From: Larus michahellis
Lineage: Eukaryota; Chordata; Aves; Charadriiformes; Laridae
Direction: 5' to 3'
NCBI RefSeq assembly: GCF_964199755.1
Contig: NC_133897.1
Coordinates: 16,723,492-16,787,491, forward strand
DNA length: 64,000 nucleotides
Shown in pieces: positions 42,601 to 54,600 of this stretch. Under the pieces are notes generated by a model, which saw only the letters and a list, made by a program, of their open reading frames with translations, was not told where the DNA came from and made no database searches. The position numbers and the translations under genes were made by a program. The first letter of the stretch is position 1; every line of letters starts with the position of its first letter.

Positions 42601-45600
42601 AGTGGTATGTGTGTTTGTGTCGGGGGGAGAGCTCCACCTACTGGAGAAACCGTCCAGTTAATGGAGCGCATCTTTGTCTCGAGTGTGCAATACCGATTTC
42701 TTAGGTCTGGTCGCAGGGATTTGGAATGAGAGCATTTGCAAAGAAATAGACTTCCGTCAACTTTAAAAAGTCTGAGCACTGAAAATATTTTCTCAGATTT
42801 TCATCTTGATTTTTTTTTTTTTTTTTTTTTACTTTTGTTTGTAGGAACATCATCTCCAACGGGCTATCTCAGCACAACAAGTATATGGAGAGAAGAGGGA
42901 TAACATGGTTATACCAGTTCCAGAAGCAGAAAGTAATATCGCATACTATGAATCTATATATCCTGGAGAATTTAAAATGCCAAAGCAGCTGATTCACATA
43001 CAGCGTAAGTAAACTCATTCATTGACATCTACCCCAAGAAATTTATTTTGCTGGTAGTTCAAGAGATTACTCTTAAATGTCTATTGAGCTTGCATGAAGA
43101 CTGACTTCTGAGAATTATTTTTTTCGAACATGTAAAGGAATATATACTTCTTACTGAAGAGGTATATTTAGATCTTGATCAAGAAGTAGATAGATGCCCT
43201 TTCTGAGTCTATGTCTATATATTAATACTTTTAAATTTAGCAATCTAAAAGGCCTGTTTCTGCCCTCTGTAACTCTCAGTAGTTACGGCTTGCTTAACCA
43301 GGATAAAATGATAGTAAAGGGTTGGGAAGCCAAGCAGAAATGGCAGTAGTAGTAGTTGCCTGTGCCTGCATGGAAGTATCCTGTATCTAAAAGTAGGTGG
43401 TTTTTGGTATCACTGGTGACTTGCAAATGTGTTGGGATTTTGTTTTTGTTGGAAGATAGCATTTATTCTGTATGGATGTGACCCTTGATGTGAGCACCAC
43501 ATTACTTCAGATAACTTTTGAAAACATAAAAAGTACTATCTGTTGCAGAATTCTGTTGCATGGTGTAATTAGTAGAATTTAAATAGTATCTGTGCTATAT
43601 AAAGAGATCTCATGCCTAATTAACTGTTGTTAAATGTTAGACTCCTATCAGTCTGAGCTTCAGTGATGGCTTAAAGTATTAGAATCATAGAGTTGTTTGG
43701 TTCGGAAGGGACTTTTAAAAGTCACGTAGTCCAACATCCCCTGCAATGAGCAGGGACATCTTTCACTAGATTAGGTGGAAGATCAGGTAGATTAGAGCAT
43801 GTTGCTCTGCTCCTAAGTAAATGAAGAGACTAATACTAGCAGTCTTCCATGCTGATATTAAGGTCACGGTTTTTCATTCTTCTTTTCCTTAGCTAGTGGT
43901 CTAACAGCTGAAATAGTGATTTTCAGCTGCATTGTCTTCTACCTATTTATTTATTAAAAACAAATGGTGTTTTTCATGATGTGTTTCCAAATGTGCACTT
44001 GGGAAGAGATTTGTGTCTCTTACCAACTAAAACAACTTGAATGAGGCATAAGAACTAGGGAGATCTTGTTTTGAATGCAGAATGCTGCATTTTCATAGGG
44101 TATTGTGGAAAACAGTTGTTTGTGTTCTGCAAAATATTACATGTATTTGAAGATACCTTGCTACATAGGGTAGACCATGCTGGACTTGTTTAATCTGACT
44201 CGTCTACATCACAAAAATCATTGATGAGGATGTGTGTAAGGTCATTGTAATACAGTCTGCACATACTTCTGTAGAGGTACCCTTAAAGCGTGTTTGGGCT
44301 GAAATCTGAATTATTGATAATACAATACGTAAAATTCCAGAATACTAGACAGCATTGAAAAGTCTGACCAATTTAAAAATTTCTTACCGAAAGCAATGAG
44401 GTTGAAAGCCACTAGTTGGCTAGCTTTCACTGGTTAACAAAAGCATAGTCAGATAGATACTAACTTTTATTCCTGATTTTTAATGGTGTAATTTTTTCAA
44501 GAAAAAAGCTATTAACTTCTAAGTAGTATTAGTTCAACATTCAAACGAATAATTTTGGTTTTGTCTTCAGAAGAATCTGATGTGTACTCCAGACACTGCT
44601 ATTAGAAGAAAACATTTCTAGAGTAAAACTAACTTTAATTTTCACTGTATCCTTTAGCTTTTAGTTTGGATGCTGAGCAGCCGGATTATGACTTGGATTC
44701 GGAAGATGAGATCTTTGTGAATAAGTTGAAGAAAAGGATGGACATCTCTCCTTTGCAATTTGAGGAGATGATAGACAGACTAGAAAAGGGCAGCGGTCAG
44801 CAGGTACTTTGAATAAAGAATTTGAAATACACACTCTATACATTGCTATATGAAAGTGACATGCTGGGTTTTCTATTTAGCCAGTCAGCCTGCAAGAGGC
44901 CAAGCTGTTGCTGAAGGAAGATGATGAATTGATCAGAGAAGTGTATGAGTACTGGATTAAAAAGAGGAAAAACTGTCGAGGTCCCTCTCTTATCCCAGCT
45001 GTGAAACAAGAGAAACGAGATGGCTCCAGCACAAATGACCCTTATGTTGCTTTTAGAAGACGAACAGAAAAGATGCAGACACGAAAAGTAAATCAATACC
45101 TCCCTCTACTTTCTTTCTCTTCATTCTCCCCGTCTCAAAAAGTAGTTTATATATTTATATAAAGAAACAATTCTACTAAACAATAAAAGTTGGGATGTTC
45201 TTTTGTTTTAATTTGCAAGGGTAAAAACATGAAAGAAACTTTACTTTAGGACAGCTATTGAATGAAAGTTTGCATTTATTTTTTCATTAAATCTACTGCT
45301 AAACCTACTTACGGTTTTAGTAAACTGTAGCTCATTGATAACATGCACCTGCTGGTCTTTTTGGTTTAGCTTGTGGAGTTTTTCTAATATACATAAATAT
45401 TGAGAACTTACTTTAATTCAGATTATTTAATTTTAATGATGTGGGGAAACATATACACTGTGTATCTACAGAATCGAAAAAATGATGAAGCATCTTATGA
45501 GAAGATGCTTAAGCTGCGTCGAGATCTGAGTCGTGCAGTAACCATCCTGGAGATGATAAAGAGGAGGGAAAAAAGCAAGAGAGAGTTGCTGCATTTAACA

Positions 45601-48600
45601 CTGGAAATTATGGAAAAGAGGTAACGTTTATTGAAAATTTGCTGCAGAAAGCTTTGGAAACTACCTTGTAGTCTGATTCCCATAAGCACTTAAAACAGCG
45701 AGAGATTTTTAAAATAAGTATTTAGACTCTTTCACATTTACAGGATAGCATGTTTTCACATATGGCTATGGAGAGCAAAATAATACATTAGGAAGTTGCT
45801 TATTACGAGAAAATGACCTGTTACACCAACCGACGTTGTTTTATTACTTGAGTACATGTATTCAAATGTATATCCTATATATTATACTGGAGGAGAGATG
45901 ATAGTTTCAGGTAAATTCATTTGGAAATTAGTGTTAAACTTAAATGCTTAGATGAAGGAAATCCCAGCTAATATTAAGGCCACTTCCAGTCATCAGCGTT
46001 CTTTTTCTTCATTATTGTTCTTTTTTTAGCAAAGCTTGATATATTACCCTCTTGAGGAAAACACATAAGCATTTCATAGGGTATAAAATGTTGTTCTGTG
46101 AGTCATCTTCTACTAGTGCTTCTTTTGAAATCCAGTTTGTCAGCTGTGCTGAAGACCAAATGCTCTGTTCTGTCAACTGTCACTTTCCCAATCAACTGAG
46201 AATTGCATTTGCAATGTGGAGTTGTTCTTTAGGTTGATATTTAGAATTTGGATAGACCTCTGTAGCTTAAGCATCCATGTTTGAAAACGAGTGTTTTGAG
46301 TCAGCATTTTAAAGCTCTAAAACTAACTTTTTAGTCTGACTTCTCAGGGAGACAAGTTGAATGTCTCTAGCAGGGCACTTTTTTCAAGCAATGACCATTT
46401 TCAGCAGAAATAGAGGGGGGAGAAATCTCACAGATTTTCCAGTAGCTTTTTCAAGGAAATAAGCTGTTGCGTAGAGGAAAGACTCTAATGCACACACCCA
46501 CCCACCCCCCACCCCCCCCCCCACCGAATGGCAAGTTGCACTTCGACTCAGCACTTTCCACAGGACTTGAAATGTAGTATGTCTTATGAATCTGCTTGTT
46601 TTGAAAATATGTGGAAATATTCCATAACACAAAAGAGGGAGGATTCATGAATAAGGCACTCTGTTTCATTGATTAAAACCTTTGGGGTGATAACTGTATG
46701 TTTTGAAGTGGTACCTGTCCCCAAGTGAGGGGAACCCTCTCCTGTTCTTTCCTTCTAGTTTCTGCTTCTTTCCTTTACAGTATTATCTTTTGGAGGTGTT
46801 TTACAGGCTTTCCAGGGTAGTTATCCTTTTTATTTATTTGTCAGCATTAGTCATCACAATGAAGTTCCCATGTTATTTGTCCTCTTTTCTGGAATGATAC
46901 TTTCTATACTTTTTGCTGTTGTCCTGGATGTCCTTTTACCCCAAGTTGCAAGCATTAGTCTGTGTTTCTCTGTGTTGCTCATTTTTTATTTTTTTTTTTT
47001 TTACCAGGAGTACATTGTAAATGTTCCAACAAATAAAAAATTTTAAAAATCTGATTTCAGGTATAATTTGGGTGACTACAGTGGAGAGATCATGTCTGAG
47101 GTCATGGCACAGCGGCAGCCAATTAAACCTACCTATGCTATTCCCATCATTCCTGTGACTAACAGCAGTCCTTTTAAACACCAAGAAGCTATGGAACTGA
47201 AAGAATTTAAAGTTAAGGTGAGTAATGTCAGTAACGGAGTTATTAGTTCCTGTTGTTACGTATGCAAGATACAGCATTTTAGGATGGAAGGAGGGAGGAA
47301 GCTTTCTGAAACTGGAAATAGTGTAGCAAAGCTGCAATTCGAACAAAATGCTTTTTTCTGTTGGAGTTACAAGGATAACATACAGGCTACTGGCATTGCT
47401 CTAGACAGAAATAAAGGAGGTATAGATGAACTACAGACAAAAGGGTACATGCAATTGTCGTCTTTATTCTGGGGGGATAGAAATATTTTCCTCTACCACT
47501 GTCCATAAAGTTAGGATATCGTGAACAAAACTGTGTTTATTACCTAGGTATTGGACAAAGATAGGACTAAAGACGTGAAATCCATATCTTGTTCTAAACT
47601 ATGTAATTATTTTTAATCTGGAGGGTTTTCTGTTTTGCCTTTTTATTTTATTTTAAAAATATGATCCACTGATATTCCCAGCATGCTGTATATCTTCATC
47701 TGGTTTTGTATTTAAGTAAAGTATCAAATAATCTTACTTGATTTAGTCAGCTGACCAGTGCTTTTTTTCCTGCAGGCTTTAATTTTGTGTTGTACAAAGC
47801 ATAGCTACAGTGCCAGTAACTAAGCATATTAAGTAGGTCAGGTAACACAGGAGAAAATGCTGAGGTATAATTTGAATTTTAAACAAAGACTTCTTATAAC
47901 TGAAGAATGTCCAAAGGCTGTTCTGAATTTGACAAGGTGTCTTGAATCAGTGAATACTTCCATTGATAGTGGAGCACTGTAATTGAGCCTGCTGGAGTGT
48001 ACTTACCTATTAGTGAGCCAGTGCACTTAAAATTGACTTTGCATAGTTACGGGGAAATGTATTTAATTTTTAGAGGATTTTCTGAGATTCTAGGTATCTT
48101 TGAGAAGTCTAACTTCTATTTTTGCCTTTAAAGCATTGTACTTAGTAATTCCCTAACACTGCATAAATGCCTACTAATTTAAAATGTTAAAAAATAAAAA
48201 AAGTGTCTCATGGAGATCATTGTATATACTTTGGTCTATGTCTCCAAAGTAGTACTGTTATCTTAACTGCTATTGTGTTATGTGGCACAGATTGATTCCA
48301 CCTTGTCTGAAAGTTTTGATTACTGGAAATGAGATATGGATATTCATGAAATCACTGCATGTTTTGCTATCAAGATGATGGAGAGAGGAGTTCACTTTTT
48401 AACTTCCTTACACAGGAGTTTCCTAAAACTCCTGTTTTCATCTAATTTGCATGCGTGTGTAATTTTATGCTGCTTTTTTTTTCTTGCAGCAAGATAAACC
48501 TGATGTTATTAGACCCAAAAGAAAGTATGAGAAGAAGCCAAAAGTCTTACCTTCATCTGCTGCTGCTACTCCTCAACAGACAAGTCCTGCTGCACTGCCA

Positions 48601-51600
48601 GTCTTTAATGCTAAAGATTTGAATCAGTATGATTTTCCTAGCTCAGATGAAGAACCTCTCTCCCAGGTAGGACCTCTAGAGTTCTGTGCTGCTCTTGGCG
48701 AAAGAAGTGAAACTCGTGAATTTACCAATATTTCTCTTCATATATCCCTCAACCCTTCTTTAAAGGTTTTGTCTGGTTCTTCGGAGGCTGAGGAAGAAAA
48801 TGATCCCGATGGTCCTTTTGCCTTCCGTAGGAAAGCAGGCTGTCAGTACTACGCTGTAAGTAGAATTTCCTTATGTATCGTAAGACAGAGCATCATTGTG
48901 GGAAAACATCTTGTGTTTAATTGTTTAAAATTATTTCAAGCCTCATTTAGACCAGCCTGGCAACTGGCCGTGGAGTAGCCCTAAGGAGGGAAGATTAGGA
49001 GATGTGCGTTACAGATACTGCTTAACCACCCTCACTGTACCCCAGAGGTGTATTGGGTTTGCACGAAGACGGGTCGGCCGTGGCGGAAGGTAAGCACTAC
49101 ATAATTGTTGCTGGTTTAAAAAAATAAAATTTAAAAAGAAAATAAAAATCAGTAAGACATAAAAAGCAAAGTTTTTTTTTGTTTTGTTTTTTTTTTTTAA
49201 AAGAAAACCCAAAACCCACTAAAACCACAAACATCAAAAATGGAGACATAGGGGAAATTGACTTTTTAAATACTTGCATTTGATATAAGTTCCCTTATCT
49301 GGTTAATGTCTCCATTTTTATGTTGCGGTAGTGGAAGCCACTTTAATACTGTTTTCTTAAATGTTTCTATGTTGTTTTTTTTTTATTGCTGGCTCTCTTG
49401 AATTCTGAGGTGAAAGTGCATGTATGTTTTCAGTTGTGATTGGTGGTTTGTATTTAAATGATTTGCATAGCTGTCTTCAAATAGTAATATTTAAAGATAG
49501 CAAAAATCACATTTTTCAGAAAATGCTTTTCTGAATTTGTACCAAATTTGGTGATTTGCTAGTTGGAGAGGATAATTTTGGGAGGAATGCTTGAAAGTGA
49601 CGACAACTCTTAAATTTCAAACATTGTCAAAAATATCAAAGAATGAAGGACTTCAGGCATATTACTTCTAAGCATCTTTTTAGAAAACAGTTTATAAATT
49701 GCTCAGTGTTTGTTTCATTTCTTAAATATTGTATGATATCTTTGAGAAAACAAATAATCGTGTATTAATTGTATGATATCTTTAAGTACATTGGTATTAA
49801 ATTTTAATTTAAAAAAATGTAAGAACATGATTTGGTGTTCAGGTTAATGCTTAGCACCCCTTCGCATAATAGCAAATCAGATTGACGTATCAGCAAAATC
49901 AGAATGGAAGCTGAAGGCTCTTACTGGGATTTTGCAAGGGGATTTGGAAGTTAGTGTGCGACATCCCCACTGTGTTGGGAGGGTTGTACGTATATTCAGT
50001 ATATATGGATGTAAGGCTTTTAAACTGCAGTTACTTCAGGGGAGGGCATTTGAATCGCTTTGTAGTTACTTAAGCATTTTTATTTTATTCTCTAGGATTT
50101 GTTTCTTTGCATTGTGGAACTCTGTCTTCCAGCCTGAGTATTTAAACAAAAAAAAATCATGTATGTTGTTGCTGTGTCTGAATATATATACAATTATGTA
50201 CATCAGCTCTTCAAACAGTAAAAGCTAGAATATACATGTGAAGAGAAACATAAATGGACTACTTATTGTAAAATAACATATAGTCCTGCATTCTGTCTGT
50301 TTGGAGGAGGTTGCTTGTTCTAGAACAGTTTTGTGTAGTCTTTTCTATCCCTTTGTTGTCCCCAAGCACACATGGCAAACTGGTGACTTTCTTGCTATTT
50401 TCTTGACAGTGTATAATTCTGCATTGTTTTCCTGTTCTAGGGTGCTACTAGACAGAGCGCATTCGGACTACGATAATACATTTCATCAGCTGGATTTGGA
50501 AATGTTTTCCTCATCACAACACTCTTCAATCAGTCAATTTGCCAATACCTCAGAAACAAATACCTCGGACAAATCTTTCTCGAAAGACCTCAGTCAGATA
50601 CTAGTCAATATCAAATCATGTAGATGGCGGCATTTTAGGCCTCGGACACCATCCCTACATGACAGTGACAATGATGAACTCTCCTGTAGGAAATTATACA
50701 GGGGTATAAATCGAACAGGCACAGCACAACCCGGGACCCAGACATGCAGTACCTCTATACAAAGTAAAAGTAGCAGTGGTTCAGCACATCTTGGTATGTT
50801 TATTTTGACGAACTTGTTTCTAGAAATTTTAAACTTGTCTCAGAAAATCCAGAATATCATTAGGTCATCTATACTTTACATCATGGTCTATTTTGATGGT
50901 AATAGCCCATCCTCACTTTTTCTCTTTATTTGCTACATAGAATGTTTGTTTGTATTTATTGCTAGCAGTAGTGTACTTCATCTCAAATTTATGCGAATGT
51001 TACCTTGGTATGTAATTATGATTTTAGAAATATGAAGGTTTAGAAACCAGTATTGTGTAGGGGTTAAGTTAACTCTGAAGATCTAGATTTTTAAAATTAA
51101 TTAATTGAAATGTTGGTATAAATATTACATTCCAGATTTTTTCTAGTACAAGGTGTGGTGGTAGTGGGAAATGTTTAGTTAAAATGTTTGCATTTAAAAT
51201 CTCAGCATGTTATGAATTCTTATTTGAACTTACATGAAATTAAATGCCATTTCCCATCCAAAAAATGCCTAGCCCACCCCCACTGGTGCATTTGCTCATA
51301 CTTGGCAAAGCTCTCGGACTAATAACCTCTACATCTTGTCAGCAAGTGGTAGATTACATTTTATAGAACCTGAATTACAGAATTGAGGACCTGACTCTTA
51401 AGAAAACTTGATGTGGTGTTAATTGTTTTTTGATTGGAATGCTGTTGCATAGCATAACTCTTTATATTGCATTCTTCACACTGGAAGATGGGTATTTACG
51501 TAGTTAGAATGTAACTTAAATAACTCTTGAATTTTAATAATTCAGTACATTAAATGTCATCTTTCTGTAAAAGTAAAGTGACGTAGTTTTTACGAAGAAA

Positions 51601-54600
51601 TAACTTCAAAGTTCATGATCATTTTGTAAGGAGTCTCTAGAATCATGTTTTCCTTTCCATTTTGGATTATGGCTCTGGAAATAAATTAGAAAGCCTGGAT
51701 AGTGTGGAAGTGTGGAGAGGAGACATGTATATACCTAAGAAACTCCCCAGATTGTGGGATGCTTTGTATATTTGCTCAAGCAAGGAGTGTTACCCTGGTA
51801 TCAGATGACTCCTGTTTTCCAATATGTTTTGTACCTTTCCTCCCTGCACCAACTGGTGCTTTTTTTTCTGAAAATTCTTTCACCTTGGATTTTTAGACTT
51901 AGTGGGCAGCTTTGTTCTGCTGCTTTATTTCATGTTGCTTCTCCATGCTGTCCTAGAGTAGGTCTTTGTCCCCATCCCCCATTCTTTTATCTTTTTGTGA
52001 CGCTTCTTGCTGGAAATGTATTAGGGTTAAAGCTGATGGTTCTCCTGACTTGTGATCTGAGTACAGGTTTTGGTGTTCAAATTCTGCCCCTCCAGTGTTT
52101 CAAATCAGTGAACCAAGTCCACAACTGAATGAGAGCATCCTCTGTCTAGTGGCCAGTCTGAACTGTGATAAAATGGTAGTCAGGTTACTAGTGTGATAAC
52201 AAAACTAATGTGTGATGAATAGGTTATAAATACGCTATAAAGTATTAATGGGCAATACATTACATCTGAAAATTACGCAGACTTGAAAAATTGGCTGTTT
52301 AGTTTGAGTTTAAAGCATATGTCTTTGTGTAAATAAACAAGCATACACACCCCCATAGAATCTATTTTCCTTAAATAGGTGATTAGATATTTATCTACAT
52401 CATTTAGGAATTTAATGCAATTGTTATTTATGACCATGAGGGCTGTACGAGGTTTTAATTGTGGTTGTATTTTGAAGCCTGTGGGAAACTAATACATACG
52501 TATAATAAGTACCTGGCATATTACATTAATTTGTGCTTGGAATTTTCTGCAGGTGGTTTATCATCTGTGTAAAATATTTAAGTTAGTATTCCAAGCTCTT
52601 CCAAACTTTAAAGGTTATGATGTTTAGATTCATATTTTTATTAGGGTTTGATACAGGAATGAAATAGTCAATAAAAATGTAACTATGTCTGAATTCATAG
52701 ATATACTTTAAATTAGTTGCCACGGTCTTTGGGTAGTCACTTGTTACTAATATAACCAGGTAGATTTTTACCAGTATAATTATTTATAATCTTGATTGGG
52801 ATTCTTGCAACGCTGGAGGTGTATATGTGTTTGGTATATGTGGTGTAATGATGATTGTCTGTTTAGGTGTAGGTGTTTGAAAGGGGCATACATCTAGTTC
52901 ATCATGGTGTCTTTCTGTTTTCTAGTGTTTTTTCAGTTTCTTAAAGGATTCTTTAAAATACATTGTCGATACAGATTACAGGTGTATGTGCGTGTCTCAT
53001 ATGTACGAGTTTGACTTCTTCAAAGGGGGCTGCAGCTGCCCAGTTATGTTGTCTTAGTTTCTGTAGCAAATACTGTAAAGAACAGTAGGTATCTAACATC
53101 TGTACTGAAGGTTTTCTAATAGTCAATACTGCAGCATTTACAGTCCTGTCGAGCGTCCCTGTGCCTTTTTCTTAGGTGTCTTTAAGGCTGGGAGTTTGCT
53201 GTGGGTATGGATTTTTTAGGTTTGTTTCTTTTTGCCTTTTAGATTTTTGAAGTAGGCAGTAGGTCTTCAGAAAACACTTACTAATGCATCTTTATTTTTA
53301 AAAATCCCTTTATCCTTTTGCTGCCACTGTGAGTTGTGGTCAAACCATACTGCTTACGTTTAAGATGAAGCTCATCCTGAGATTCTGTAGCGGCAGGCAG
53401 AGGTGGTCATGTTGCTGTGTTTATTGTGCACCATCACATTGTAAGTTTTGTTTGTTCCCATATTAAAGAAGTTTAGAGAAGTCTTGAGCTTTTTCTGCCT
53501 TGAATGATCCAGACAACATGCTGCTGACATGGAAGAACTGCTGTGGAAAACCTTGCTTTTCAAGTCTGTTACATGTAGCTGACACAGGCATGAAGTTCAG
53601 ATGGTATCTCAGGTCTTCTGTTGATCAGAGGACATGGTATAAAAGTTGTGCTGTGACATACCATTCTCTGGCTACAGAAAGTATTGTTTTTCATCCTGAA
53701 GACTGGCAAGAGGTTTCCCCAGAAAGCCAGGGATTTTATAAACATTTTGAAGTGCCTTCGATCCTGAAGAAATGCAAGTTATTCTGGTCCTGGCTCTCAG
53801 AGTGCTCAGCGTAAAAGATCTGTCGAAGATGACGTTGTTGCATTGAGATTTTGTGTGTAAACTGAGAAGGGATGTCTTAAAAAAAAAAAAAAAAAAAAAA
53901 ACCCAAACAAACCAAAAAACAAAACAAACAAATGAAAAAAACACCCAACCCCTTACAAGTTATTTGAAAATGGGACTTCTACTGGACTTGTCATGTGCTG
54001 AAGGGATAGGCTTTGGCAGCAGGGTCAAGTGGCCAAGAAAAGTAGCATCACCTTTGAAGGGGGTGGTTCCTTTTCATCTTACTGAAGAATTACAAAAAAC
54101 CATCCTTTGTCTTCTTGCAAAAAGAGCTGATTCAAGGATCTCCAGGCATATGTTATACAGAACACCACTAAAAAGCAGGCAAGAGTGTAAAAGCATGATT
54201 CTTGCAGAGGAATAACTTGTTCCGTAGGGAAGCTATTCACAAATCGCTTCAGGAAAGGAGCCTGTATTACTGACAATCTCATCAAGTTTCTGAATCATAA
54301 CCTTCAGAGATGGAGCTTGTGTCTTAAGTCTGGAGTGTACAGTAGGCATGAATATTCATCTAAAGTATTTGTGTCCCAGGAATTCAGATTAATTGGTTGA
54401 TCTAGTTCTGTCAGGCAAATGGTAGTCTTCGAACTGCATTGCATTATAGGGAGACTGTGCTTTCTGCTGGAGACTTGCTATTATAAATATGTTACATTCA
54501 TATTTTTGGATGCTTGCATCTAGTAATCAAAAAGTTTGAGACTTTTGAAACTGCATAGCATGTAGAATTCTTTTGCAGTCTTGTGTTCAGGACAGAGACC

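Larger units (their letters stand above)
15641..42844 (+). other. EPC1: EPC1 intron 1 (27.2 kb)
   Basis: A long first intron between exon 1 and exon 2. The first 600 bases belong to the CpG island. The rest is AT-rich and carries CR1 fragments at about 16795, 21407, 25436 and 40588, plus T- or A-rich tracts. Open frames of 60-120 codons occur, but none shows a recognisable protein or flanking splice pattern. Such introns commonly hold enhancers and alternative first exons; none can be proven here. Confidence 0.9.

Noticed and set aside
47068..47508. 146-codon frame extending from exon 6 into intron 6
   Set aside because: Conservation ends at the donor at 47218; the rest is intronic read-through.
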